This document shows, piece after piece, positions 1 through 12,600 of a DNA stretch of 64,000 bases. Position 1 is the stretch's first letter, and each line of letters begins with the position of its first letter. The stretch comes from Trachythela sp. YZ-2020 (Eukaryota > Cnidaria > Anthozoa > Malacalcyonacea > Clavulariidae), in assembly GCA_016169945.1 (NCBI GenBank), contig JADLSH010000184.1:310001-374000 (forward strand), given 5' to 3'. The notes under the pieces were generated by a model that saw nothing but the letters and a program-made list of their open reading frames with translations, made no database searches and was not told the origin of the DNA. The translations under genes were made by a program, and so were the position numbers.

Positions 1-155
1 TGTGGGAGGAAGCCAGACTACTCAGAGAAAACCATGACTTTCGGCAGAGCGCTGACTTAGTAATACTCTTTTCATACGAGTAAAGTCCCCAGCGAGAATC
101 GAACCTAAACACACAGGTGAAAAGCACTTGCTCTGCGACTGTGGCACCGAAGCCC
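1..155 (+). repeat. Dispersed SINE-like fragment
   Basis: The sequence opens with gtgggaggaagccagac and ends with a stretch containing agcgagaatcgaacc and caccgaagcc, the layout of a short interspersed repeat. Its first part resembles the ggagtacccggagaaaacc motif in the R1 tails and in the repeats near 31200 and 49230. No coding potential. The left end is cut by the window edge. Confidence 0.45.
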
Positions 156-1522
156 TGTTTTCAGACACAATGTTATTTCCCTACATTATGTGGGTGGGGG
201 TGGGAGGGGGGTTGGTGGGGGATGGGGAAGGACTGATATTCTCACTGTGGCAGCTGTTATGAAAAGTTAAATAAATGAGTATATGGATATTTTGTAAACA
301 ACTAGTTGATGGTTAATTTTTTGCAGGGGCAAGGGGAATATTGCAAGAACGGTTGCACCCTTCTGCTAGACATACTTTAGATATACATTTTGGTTACAGT
401 CCGCCCACACATATCCAGATTCATTGCATTTTCAAACGTTTTCACTCAGGAGACTGTTTTCAAAAGTTTGCGGATATGTGTGGACAGAAGGCATATCCGC
501 AACAAAAAGTTTGCAGATACAATCAAAAAAGGACACGTGTGGACGGGGCCTAAATCTGTCCACAGATCATCACAGACAAGAAAATGTAAAAATTACCAGT
601 TGTGGATCAAGCACACCATAAGCGGCAGGTTTCCTTGCATTTTCAGGTGTATACAGGTTTTTACTGACGCACTGGATTTGGGCATTTTGTTGCATGTGAG
701 ATGGAGAGAATATACCAAACTCAAGATGGCTTCTAAAAACATAGATTCACTAAAGTTAAAGTCATGTAAAGAATTGAATGTATTAAGCAAATGCTATTCC
801 CTAATTCCGTACAATTTCGAAACTTTCCAGTCAGGGAAAGATAGGGCCCTGTTGGGAAGGAATTACAGCCTGTCAACTACTTAATTATTCAGTTAACGAC
901 CCAATTTAAAATTGCTATAAAGACATAATTAAGTACCTATCTTGCAGACTTGCAAGCATGCAATCACTCAAATAAATCGTTTGAAATTCAATCGATTCTC
1001 AACTTACATTCGTCGTGCGACGTCTGTCTCTCTAAACTGTTCCTTCACCATGTTTGCAACAGCTAAAACTACTTGCTACTTTTTAAAATTTTAAATATTT
1101 CTTTATCAAATTTTCTCCCACCATCATGCTGTTTATATATTCGAAATTGTGAATAAATTAATTCACCCGATTCGCACGTTTGACGACGGTTGGCAGCCGC
1201 AAAAAATGTCATGGTTTACCAGTGATTTGAATATAATGGTTAGAATATAAAAAATACTTCGACGGTTCGAAGGTCTTACATAGTGAACAATTTAGTCACT
1301 CAGATAACTGTCTTTCCTTAGTGAATCCCGTGGTGAATCCCAGCTAAATGGGGATAGAATATAAAAAATACTTCGACAGTTCGAAGGCCTTTATTCGTCA
1401 AAAAGTTTGTATTTTCACTTAATTAAATTTCTTGGGTTGGCTGTGGATCTATACAACAAAGAAGCCGCGTGAGGCCACCTAGTCCCAGACCTCCATGTTG
1501 CTAAGCGAGCGATACAATTAAC
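156..1522. other. Intergenic region upstream of TMEM67
   Basis: No gene is recognised. A G-rich run at about 187-232 has several blocks of three or more G and could form a quadruplex. A direct duplication of about 33 bases (core aaaaaatacttcgac then gttcgaagg) occurs at about 1243-1275 and 1357-1391. The open frame at 390-884 has no recognisable motif and is probably chance. The TMEM67 promoter should lie in the last few hundred bases, but I see no decisive site. Confidence 0.5.
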
Positions 1523-4500
1523 ATGGCGTGTTATTTTGCTTTGTTTATATCGTGTACTCTTCTATTTTACCTCCCGTTTGTCACGCTATTCGAAATCGAT
1601 TTCAAAACGATCGAGAACTGTAAAGACGAGAAGAAATTCTTTCAAATTTCCAACCTACAATGTGGAGAATGCGTGGACGCGACTGGCGATAAAGCCGTTT
1701 CAACTGACGGCCTTTCGTGTACTTGTAAGACTGGGTTTAAAATTTCTGAATATTTTGGTGGGCCAACGGTGACTTGTAATGCTTGCCCGACTGGTAAGGT
1801 GTCTTCCGAAGATAGATGGTTTTGTTTGAAATGTCAAAGTTCTCGAAGTACAACTAGTAGCCCTTGCGACGATTGCCCTGATAATAGGAAAGCGATAGAA
1901 AGGGAATTAAATGGGGCTGTTAAAGTGACAAGACAATGCCTTTCATGTGCCAGTGGTACTGCTCTGTATCCCTATACAGATCAAGCGTTTTGCAAAGCTT
2001 GCCCATCCTGCAAAGTCACAGTCACACCACCGACTAACACAAAAGTTTATGAAATCTCTTACGACAACGGCGTCGAACTCGAAAGTGATTTCCTCATGAA
2101 AAATTTTGCCACAGCCAAAACACTTTGCGAAGAAAAGCAAAACTTCACCGCATGTCAGCTGCTCGGTAATATGTGTGTTATGCTAGATTATAAGCGGTCT
2201 AGCGACAACCCCTGTCAGGAGTATCTCAACTTCGTAAACAACCCCCCTGGAGGCCAGACAAAAGTCCAAAGTAAAGGGGGGGAGGACAACGCTAACTGGC
2301 CCAAATATATGCCATGGTTGTACTACCTTAACAGCCAACAAGATCCTAGTGTTGAGCTTAAAGAGGAAGATATAACAATAGAATTTAAAATGGGACAGTC
2401 ATTGCCTTTCGTGTTAGCTGTGTACGCTGCAAACGGTACGTTTGTTGGGCTTAAAACTGACATATTTAACGAGCTACAAATGTGCAATGACCGAACGTCA
2501 AAGTTGAGCGCGGCTAACAAATTTGCAACCATATACGAAAACAGTTGCGACCTTAAAGTTAGCGAACTTTGGCAACAACAAGAAATGTATTTCTATGACC
2601 TATACTTTAAATCGAGTAGCACAAGCCTGTACGCAATCCCATTGGTTTTGGAAAATTATGAAAACAACAAGGCAGACTCGCTTAAATCCTGGAAACTTTT
2701 GCGTAGGTTTTTTCTTGTAGATAACTTAAGTGGACGGCCAGAGTCATCAAGCATCCCGAAAGCAACTGCCTCGGGCGACAAGGTTATTCGTGTTGCAGAG
2801 ATGTTGCAGCTAAACATTCGGTTGCGCAACGGTCAAGGCCAGATCTATCCGCCGTATATTAAAGTGAGATATAAAACGATAAAGGTGAATGATGACATAT
2901 TGAAAAGAGAGCCAACAGTGCGGGTATCTTTCAATGTCCACTATGAAATGGACACTTCTTCAATCTCACAAGATGTAAAGGTAATAAGATCATGGATATT
3001 ACTTGTGCCAAGTACCATGCAATGTTTCCATTGATGGATGACCAGTGTCCAGTTGCAGATGAAAACATTGTCTGGTATGCTTAAACATGAAACTTTCATG
3101 TTTGTCAGACAGTGCATTAATAGTCTGAACATTTGACACATTTTAATCTGATCAACATTGACTGAGCTAACTGAAACCTGTCGAATGCTCTTGACAAACG
3201 CCAACGCCAAACAGAAGTAAATCAAGCTGTTATAGATGGCGACAGCGGTCCTTGTTTGAAATCACGAACAGAAATTAGATTGACCACCGTTTTTGATTTC
3301 AAGCAAGAACTGCTGATGTCATAAAAATGTCGCTTGCTTAATCCATTAAGCCCTAACACGCCCACTTTGTCATTTTACTTTGTCTAACGCCAGACGATTT
3401 TACTCATCAAGAGAAAAGTTTCGGACATTAATGGGTTAAGCTCTCTAATATTTCAGTCTGTAACTATTCATCCTTAGCAGACAATGGTATCAGAACTCAG
3501 CACCCTTTATTTACCCCCCCCCCCAACATCTGCAACCATGGTTAATAGTATTTTTAGTAACAGCTGCATGATGTATAGTACAACTGAAAATCTCCCCCCC
3601 CCCCTTCATTGTCTTTTGTCCCAAACAGGTAACCCAACCCTTTCAATAGATGCACCCTTAATAATGTATGGGGGTGCTAGCCTGTTCACCCACTCTCTGC
3701 CCCACCCTCGACACGCCTATAAGTTTACCATTCGTTGTTCCTCCCCAGATTGCTGTAGGTGTGCTGTCCGCCTTTGCCGTACTCTACGGGCTCATTCTGG
3801 TGTACAGCTGGAGACGACGCGAAGGCATAGAAGTCATTGACCTTCCCACAATGCTTCACTTTGTCGCATTCTGCTTGGGCACGCTGGCGACTATGTATTT
3901 CTGGGTCGTATTTGGCCTTTCAAGCTTATGGCTAATATTCTTCAAAGAACAAGATATAGTCTACCGTCTGCTGCCGACTTCGAACCAAGAAAACATATTC
4001 AGAAACCTGCTCATAATCGCATTCGTGTTTAAGCTGATTGACCTGGTGCATGTGATTTCGTTTCAGACCAACATCGATGTTTTCTTCGTAGACTGGGAGC
4101 GACCACGCCCATTGCCACGTGCTAATAACCAAGGCGTGGACACTAAGGCCCCAGTCAGTGTATGGCGTACGCTCTTCATTGGCAACGAATGGAATGAGCT
4201 GCAGACATTGCGTAAAATAAGCCCAGAAATACAAATCGGACTTGTGCTTTTCTTTCTCAAAGCAGTAGGATTTGAACACCTTTGCACTACGGACCCCGTG
4301 CGCAGATACTCTGTAGATTACACCACAGACTATGTGGGAGAACAAAGCCATCTGCTACGATTCGCAGTCGCCGTACTACTGTACATGTCCATAGCGTTCG
4401 TCCAATGGATTTTCTTCGCCTTCATATACGAGCGCTTTCTGGGCGATCCGTTTGGGGATTTTATAGACCTATGCTCGATGGCGAATATAAGCGTTATGAT

Positions 4501-5829
4501 ATTTCAGAATAAGCTCTACGGACACTATATTCACGGACGTTCGGTCCATGGACGGTCCGACACGGACATGCTTGAAATGCATGAACAGTTCAAGCGAGAA
4601 GAGGACGATCTTTGTGGAACGCGCGGCCTAGAACCGAATTCAGATCGACAGACATTCGAGGTGATGGCCACGAGGAAGTTCCGAGCGTCTTACGATCGTT
4701 TTTACGATCCGATCCGAACACAAACGCAGAATATCGAAAGAAGAAATGCGCCGCCAATACAAGGTAGGCAATATTGGTGGGTTTCAGTGAGCGTTACGAC
4801 TTACGGGGCAGCAGATAGTGGTGTACTTCAGAAGAGCAAGCTAATAGAACTACAATTCTCCATTTGTCATGAAATACAAGACTACTGTATATAACTCTCA
4901 ACTGTTTTGGCACACAAATGACTACTCATTATTGTACATAACTAACACAGACTAGTATAGAAACATAACACTATGTAAGAAGGTGCCAAAAGTGGCGAAG
5001 CACAAACGAGACCAGGTCCCATGCATGGTGCTCACCATTAGACATGACAGTACAAACAAAACAACAGAAATATAGAATAGAAAAAAGAAGAGAGAATGGA
5101 AAGCAAGAAGAACAATAAATTAAGAGAGAGGAGAGATAGAAAGACTGACATGGAAGATATTAGTCAGTCGTTTTCAGTGAGCGAGAGCTAGGTAGGTCAG
5201 GAGTGTAGGCAGTGGCAGTAAGGTGGAGTTACCTCCAGGTAGGTATGTTTTAAAGGGTGTCGTAGCCGTTGGAAGGAGCAGATTTACATACATAGTTCCA
5301 CAACTGCATATTGCAGGATTTGAACACCAGTCAAAGAGATGAAAGGTACATGCATTAAACCATAGTTGTCCAACATTTTAACCACCAGCTACATATATTT
5401 CCAGGTCACACAGCAGGAGTGAATCTCTCCGTTGCTGTACAACAGACCATCGAAGCTTACTGTTCTGTAAACAAATTCCTAACAGCATTTATCGATCACT
5501 CGTTGCGAGATGACGATTACGCCGTAAAGAACAAACTTCTTTTTGAAAGAATCCTGGACCTTGAACTTGGCCAACTACCTGAAGAGAAAGCTGTGTTGTA
5601 TAACGATGACGGCCGCTCGTTTACGAACGTATTTTTCTTCGGTCACGAATGGACGTTACTTCTCTGGGAAGTTCTGTTCTTTGCTATTGTCGATTACGCC
5701 GCGTTGAACTTCGTTTTAGCTGGAGTGCTGACCTACCTACAAAGTCGCGTTGTCAAGTCAATCAGAGAGATTCTTGGTAAGAAGAATTTAGCGAAGAAAA
5801 CTTTGGTCGATGAACGGTTTTTGATTTAA
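1523..5829 (+). CDS. TMEM67: Meckelin (TMEM67), transition-zone transmembrane protein
   Basis: Homologue of meckelin, a ciliary transition-zone membrane protein of the MKS complex that in humans underlies Meckel and Joubert syndromes. Exons are 1523-2980, 3749-4763 and 5405-5829. The phases (0, then 1) match and give 965 residues, close to the human 995. Residues 1-23 form a signal peptide, followed by a cysteine-rich region with paired CxxC motifs (about 28-160) and an ectodomain to about 486. Exon 2 carries several hydrophobic segments: IAVGVLSAFAVLYGLILVY, then around LHFVAFCLGTLATMYFW, then NIFRNLLIIAFVFKLIDLVH and LLRFAVAVLLYMSIAFVQW. Exon 3 holds the strongly conserved C-terminus (GHTAGVNLSVAVQQTIEAYC through KKTLVDERFLI). 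The exon 1 donor could instead be at 2974, six bases earlier and also phase 0. Three exons is strikingly few for this family. Confidence 0.95.
3337..3438. mobile_element. MITE-like element, TTAACCCATTA family (diverged)
   Basis: Lies in TMEM67 intron 1. It runs from an attaagccct-like end to attaatgggttaag and contains ttttactttgtctaacgccagacgattttactc, a core shared with copies at 24829, 26632, 27143 and 63168. Small and non-coding. Confidence 0.5.
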
Positions 5830-5859
5830 AACGGAAGGGCCTTTAGGCCCGCCGAAACG

Positions 5860-6010
5860 GACAAGTGGAGTGGGGGGGGGGGGGGGTGGTCATGCTGCCC
5901 AAGTGGAGTATGGGGTGGTCATGGTGCTGCCCAAGTGGAGTGGTCATGGTGCTGCCCAGGGGGAGTGATCATGGTGCTGCCCAAGTGGAGTGGGGGGATC
6001 AGGTGCTGCT
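5860..6010. repeat. Minisatellite 3' of TMEM67
   Basis: Four to five imperfect copies of a ~30-base unit built on gctgcccaagtggagt and ggtcatggt, starting about 30 bases after the TMEM67 stop and including a run of 14 G. Probably in the 3' UTR or just beyond. Confidence 0.8.
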
Positions 6011-6676
6011 AGGATAGGGTTAAATTGAGGTAAGGCTCAGTTCACATATGAGCTTAGAATACGAGCTACAATCTTGGACATAACGCTTGAGACCGTTCCT
6101 CGAAATATCGCAAAGTTAATGTACATTGACAATTCAAACTTCGTGACCCCCCTCTCCCCCAGTTCAATGTCGCGAACAACTCCCACACAATTTTTCGCTA
6201 TTTACCATGACACAAACTCGACAATGAGTTGGAGGAGTGGGGGGGGGGTTAAAAAGCGCAACATGTTGTAGCAGAGACTTCATCATAAGGGATGCGAATT
6301 TTGCGTAATGGAAAGGTAGTCTCAAACCAGTTATGTCCGTGATTGTAGGTTAATCATGTTTTACGAAAAATATGCAAAAATTAACTTAAGTTCGACATTA
6401 TTTATATTACTGTAAAGTTAAAGGTTTAAGTTTTGTTAACATCAATATTTATAAACCTTTCTGTTTATATAGCATACTTTATATATATATAATGCACTTT
6501 ATTTATACACCAACAATTACTTGAGGTAGGAACAATACAAGCGCAAAACGGGGGAACATCTTTAACGCGCGCAACTTTGATATATGCAAGATCAAACAAA
6601 CAACTCAAGGGTAATCTCTGTGCCTAGATGTACTTATATATGAAACTGACCTCACATAACTGTACTTGCCATGTTT
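6011..6676. other. Convergent intergenic spacer
   Basis: Spacer between the 3' ends of TMEM67 (+) and the C2orf81 homologue (-). AT-rich from about 6360 to 6530, with a short (TA)n run near 6480. No gene or clear element seen. Confidence 0.5.
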
Positions 6677-9600
6677 TTAGCCGCGATGCGCAATTGGGGG
6701 AATGGGGTCGTGTAAACGCATCTGTCTAATAACTGGTGACGTACTACCTATGACGTCAGACACTGAAATAGTCTGTCTTTTGGCAAGCGATCCAACAGGT
6801 TGAAGATTGAGAATGTCTGTCTGAGATTTTTGACGGCCAGCAGAGAACTAAACGAAAAAGGATGTTATAATTCCTATATATTGGATGTTCGTCCTAGGTG
6901 GGCCCATGCAGTAAGGACTATTACTTGCGTCTGAGGTTAAATTATAATCAGACAAATGCATATACTGCGAGAACCGCGGTCACAAGGATTTTCATGATAC
7001 TTACCAAATCGGGACCTTTGCGCACAAGTTGACCTTCTCGAACCACTACACCAGCTGAGATATCCATAGAGTCCGCCTGAGAAATAGCAAAATAGTTAAT
7101 GAGTTGAAGGGTCACCACTTATTGGTCCAATGTTACTACATGAAGAAACCAAGGTACTCGAAGAGAACCTGAGGTGATTGGTGCATTTAAACTGGAAGCA
7201 CTCTTCTCACATGCGTCTGAGGTGAAATTATAATCAGACAACTGCATATTGTAAGAATCAAACCTCGGTCACAGAGATGAAGGACACATGCACTAACCAC
7301 TGTGTCACCAACACTCCAGTCAGCATGTTATAAGTCAGGGATGGATCCAACTTGATTTGATAGGGGGGAGGTGCTAAGTGGGGTTTGGTCATGAAGCAGG
7401 GCGTGGTCGGCGACTGAAGAAGGGTCAATCACTACTGAGGACCCCCTACAAGGTCAAGAAAGTTATCTTGTCAGAAAATTTTTTAAAGATAAGATGGCGT
7501 AAATGGTAAATCGTGGATGGTTAAAAAGGCCCATCAATGGCCCGATATTATATTTTTGTTTGATAAATGCTCTGTCAAATCTAAAATTTGGATTTCATAT
7601 GGGAATTGGCACCCCTGCTACACCCCCTTGACCAAGGATAGGAGGGGTGCGCAGCTCCCCAGTAAATCCATCCCTATTATAAGTATGTAGGCATTTTCTT
7701 ACCAATGGTGGCGGCAATGGTTTAACTACTTCAGCGTCCTTTTCTGCGATTTCCAACGATGTACAGGATTTCATAGAAGGACTTTTAAACGCTTGCATTG
7801 TCTCTCTTGTTTTCTTTGTGTCTGCTAAATGTCCTTGTCTAGTTGCTAAATGACTCCATGCTCCGTCTTTTTTCGTTGTTCTGCGAGGTTGTTGAGTAGA
7901 CAGAGTGCGTATGTGATCTGTCTGTGGATCCAGGATATCGTAGCGAGGTCGTATTCTTGAAAAGGTAGAATAAGGTTAATATTAACTAAACTAATTTTAT
8001 TTATACTGGATAGCTCTACTTAGTTCTAAATTGTTCTCTCTGGAGAGGGAGTAAGGGTGATACCTTGTTGGTTCAATGTTACTACAGGAGGAAACCTAAA
8101 TTAAACTAATTTGTTCTAAACTGTTCATCCATTATTGATCCTGTGTTACTACAGGAGGAAAACTAAACTAACTTTATTTATACTGGATAGCTTTGTCAGT
8201 TTTAAACTGTTCTTCCTAGAGGTCCGGTAAGAGTGATCCCATATTGATCCAGTGTTACCACAGGAAGAAACCTAAACTAAACTAACTTTATTTATACTGG
8301 ATAGCTCTGTCAGTTCTAAACTGTCGTCCTAGAGGTCCAGTAAGAGTGATCTCTTATTGATCCAGTGTTACTACAGGAGGAAACCTAAACTAACTTAATT
8401 TATTTATACTGGATAGCTCTGTCAGTTCTAAACTGTTCTTCCTAGAGGTCCAGTAAGGGTCATCTCTTATTGGTCCAGTGTTACTACAGGAGGAAACCGG
8501 AGTACCCGGAGAAAACCTGCAGTGTTTGGTAGAGTCAAACTGGAAGCACTCTTCTCACATGTGACTGAGGTGAAATTATAATCAGACAACTGCTTGATTG
8601 CAAGAATCAAACCCCGCACCGTGAACCATAAGGCGCCTGAAATTGATTAACGTATCCATGAACGTACCTGTGTGTAGGCAGTTTATCCACACTTAGCCTC
8701 ATCATAGCCACAATGTTCCCCTGTTCATCATACGTCACCTCTTGTTCACCCGGTGGCGCTCGGCTTGTTCTGATCTTAAAATCGGTAAATTTCACAAACC
8801 AAAAATTGATTGTAACTATTACCTCATGTAAACAGTGACTAGAGACAACGATATGTCCGAAACGAAATCGTCCCACTCTGACTTCATCCCGGTCCCATTA
8901 GTCTCACGGGGCCTTGGCTCAAAATAGATTTAATTGCTGAGAATAATTGACGCTTAAAAGCACTTAAATTGATTTACCTGATGAACTGGTTTCGTTGTGT
9001 TGGCGTTCTCAACAGGATCTGTTTGATATTCATGTTGTTCGACAACTTGTGTTGTTATTTTTTTCCTATCTGATTGTTTTGTCTTCTTTCGTGTTGATTT
9101 CACAACGTGCTTCCTTCTACCTGGTGATACGACCTGAACCAAATAAAACATACTGTGCAAAACTAAACCAAACTAACTTTATTTATACTGGATAGCTCTA
9201 TCAGTTCTAAACTGTTCTTCCTAGAGATCCAGTAAGAGTCATCTCTTATTGATCAAGTGTTACTACAGGAGGAAACCTAAACTAAACTAACTTTATTTAT
9301 ACTGGATAGCTCTATCAGTTCTAAACTGTTCTCTCTAGAGGTCCAGTAAGAGTCATCTCTTATTGATCCAGTGTTACTACAGGAGGAAACCTAAACTAAA
9401 CTAACTTTATTTATACTGGATAGCTCTATCAGTTCTAAACTGTTCTCCCTAGAGATCCAGTAAGAGTCATCTCTTATTGATCAAGTGTTACTACAGGAAG
9501 AAACCTAAACTAAACTAACTTTATTTACACTGGATAGCTCTATCAGTTCTAAACTGTTCTCCCTAGAGGTCCAGTAAAGGCCTCGTATTGGTCCTGAAGG

Positions 9601-12600
9601 AAACTGAAATAATCGGAGTCGGAGAAAATTGAGAAAACCTGCGGTGTTTGGTAGAGTCAAACTGGAAGCACTCTTTTCACATGTGACTGAGGTGAAATTA
9701 TATCCAGACAGCTGCATATTGTAGGAATCAAACCATGCCCACAGACTTGAGACATTGGTGATTTCTTGAACAAAATTGCATACCCTCGAAGTAGGTGGGG
9801 GTGAGGGGACGACTTCCATGGAGAGAGGTATGTCTGATTCACAACTTGCTTGTGTTGTTTCAACCTGCTCAATTGTTGGTTCATCTTCAATCTGAGCTTC
9901 ACCTGCTTCTTGAGCTTCGGTTCTAGATAAGAAAAAGAAATGGCCAGATTTATGCTAGAGTCGGATAATCTGTCCGTGTATAAACGAGGCAAACACGCAA
10001 ATTACCTCGGTGAGATGTCGAGTGAATCAGTTTCGGAGTAGCTTTGCGTTAGAGTTCTGGATTCAGATCTGGCTGACAGAGGTCTGGATTCACAGCGTTG
10101 AACTGGAACTGATCCTTGTGACCAAGAGTCCGTCACACACGGAACTGGCTCTAAACAATGTTATCATAATGCGTCAGTTGTCAGTATAGTTTGGGTTTAT
10201 ATTGGCACAGTGGTTAGTGCATGTGCCTTCCACCTCAGAAGAGTGCTTGAATGTATAAATAACACTGGAGCAATAAAGAAATTGGCTTTTGCTGGACCTC
10301 TAGGAAGAACAGTTTAGAACTGATAGAGCTATCCAGTATAAACAGAGTTAGTTTAGTTTAGGTTTCCTCTTGTAGTAACACTGGATCAATAAGGGATGAC
10401 TCTTACTGGACCTCTAGGAAGAACAGTTTAGAACTGATAGAGCTATCCAGTATAAATAAAGTTAGTTTAGTTTAGGTTTCCTCCTGTAGTAACACTGGAT
10501 CAATAAGGGATGACTCTTACTGGACCTCTAGGAAGAACAGTTTAGAACTGAGAGAGCTATCCAGTATAGATAAAGTTAGTTTAGTTTAGGTTTCCTCCTG
10601 TAGTAACACTGGACCAATAAGAGATGACTCTTACTGGACCTCTAGGGAGAACAGTTTAGAACTGATAGAGCTATCCAGTATAAATAAAGTTACTTTAGTT
10701 AAGGTTTCCTCGTGTAGGAACACTGGATCAATAAGAGATGATCTCTTACTGGACATCTAAGGAGAACAGTTCGAGGAACTGATATAGGTTTCCTCCTGTA
10801 GTAACACTGGACAAATTATCGCTTGACTTGGACCATGGAAAACAGTTAAGAACTAGACATATTTAAATAACCTTCATCCTCCAGCCATGTTACGTCGTTA
10901 GCTGGAGACACCTCGCCAAGATCGTGTTCTAGGAATCTTGACTGGGAACAAAAAGAAAAGATTAGGAATAGATATTTTGTTGTTCTCCGCAGTTTCAAAA
11001 TGAATAAAAGATTTTCCATACATCTTAGGAAGATACTTTAACATTCCAGCATGCTTCAAATACGTCAATCACAATTGGCTTAATAATGAGTTTTCTTTCG
11101 AGATACGCCTTTTCTGCGGCAGCTGTGAGCAGCCGTTTAAAAACCAATATATTTTATCATTTAAACAGTCACGCAAACGCAGGGGTCCAGTGCAAGTAGT
11201 ACTTTACAATTATAAGCTGTCGTGGTTTGTGTCTGAATAGCATATCTAACAGCGAAGAGGAATAAACATGAAAGAAAGTCTTTTTATTAATCTCGTTTGT
11301 CTCTGTATTGTAAATTTATCCTTCGCGTTGGTTGGAACCATAAGTAACTTGGTAGTCGTTGTTAGTATTTGGAAGTCGTCTCAGCTTCGAAAGAAAACGT
11401 GTTATTTTATGATTTTTGTTCTCTCGTGTTTTGATATAAGTGTTATTCTAGTAAATCATCCGCTGGTAATAGTCCTATCAATTGGGGTGATTTTTGGAGG
11501 AATTAACGAAGAAAGGATTGATTTATATTTGGGCTGGAGTCATTTAATGTTGGCATTCTCATCCCTTGCTTTGTTAACCATGAACATCGATCGATATTTG
11601 GCTGTCGCTTATCCAATTTTCCACAGAAATAGAGTGACTCGGCCTAAACTAATAACGCTGCTCATATCATTCCAGTCATTTGCACTTGTGCTACGGTTCC
11701 TATCACTTCAAGGCCTTTTCATATCCGTTCAACATTGCTACATCGCACTTTTGGTGATGTTTTCCCCGCCCATGTTGTTTACAAACTTTAAACTGTTTGT
11801 AACAGCAAGAAAAATGCAGTTAAGCATTCTTAAAACTGGAGAAAAGCGACGAGCCGATCTAAAAAAGATTTCATCGTGTTTACTGGCAGTTGCTTGTTTT
11901 CTCTTCTTATCGGTGTTGCCTGCCATCATTTTTACAAGCCTAATGCCCATTTGGAGCGTGGGTGTAATGAAAGAACATGTTCTCCTGCTGTGGCTATGGA
12001 TTAGAACGATCATTTGTATGAACGCGACTTTTAATTGTTTTGTTTTCTATTGGAAAAACAACATATTGCGCAGCAAGGGAAAGAAATTGCTTGAAAGATA
12101 TTTGTATTTGAAATTGTAAACCATCCACAGTTTGATGTATTCTCAATTCTGCTTGAATAAAGAAGCACAATATTTCTATTTGTTGAGATTGTTTTTTCAG
12201 TTTGTCGTTGTCCTTGTCGTTGCTTACACTGTAGGGCCAAGGAAACCTTTCATATTCTTAAAGTGTTACATCGTAACAATCGAAAGATGAATGTACTTAT
12301 CATGTTATAGTGCGGCTATGATTATATCTAATGTGCATTTGATGAGATAATTATTAAATACATATCAGTTAAAACGCCATTCACACTGCAAGCAAAAATC
12401 TTGCGTGCTGATTCTAGTTGAAAGACATTTTATTCTCGAAAATCGCACTGGCTATATATTGCAGTAACCGCAATAGGCTATTAACGTAGACCGTCCTTGT
12501 CAGTATGTATAAAATAATAATTATTCATTCATTTTTTTGTATCCATTATTGGATTATGTATTTTTTTCTAATACAAATCCGTTATTCATAATTCCATATC

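Noticed and set aside
390..884. 164-codon open frame upstream of TMEM67
   Set aside because: No recognisable motif, low-complexity neighbours and no splice support.
1497..1506. X-box half site (gttgctaagc) before TMEM67
   Set aside because: Only one half of the RFX palindrome matches. Too weak to claim, although TMEM67 is a ciliary gene.
11030..11110. Minus-strand open stretch resembling a C2orf81 exon (LERKLIIKPIVIDVFE)
   Set aside because: The real exon 2 (13495-13333) joins exon 3 (10941-10872) directly in phase and restores the family pattern, leaving no room for this piece.
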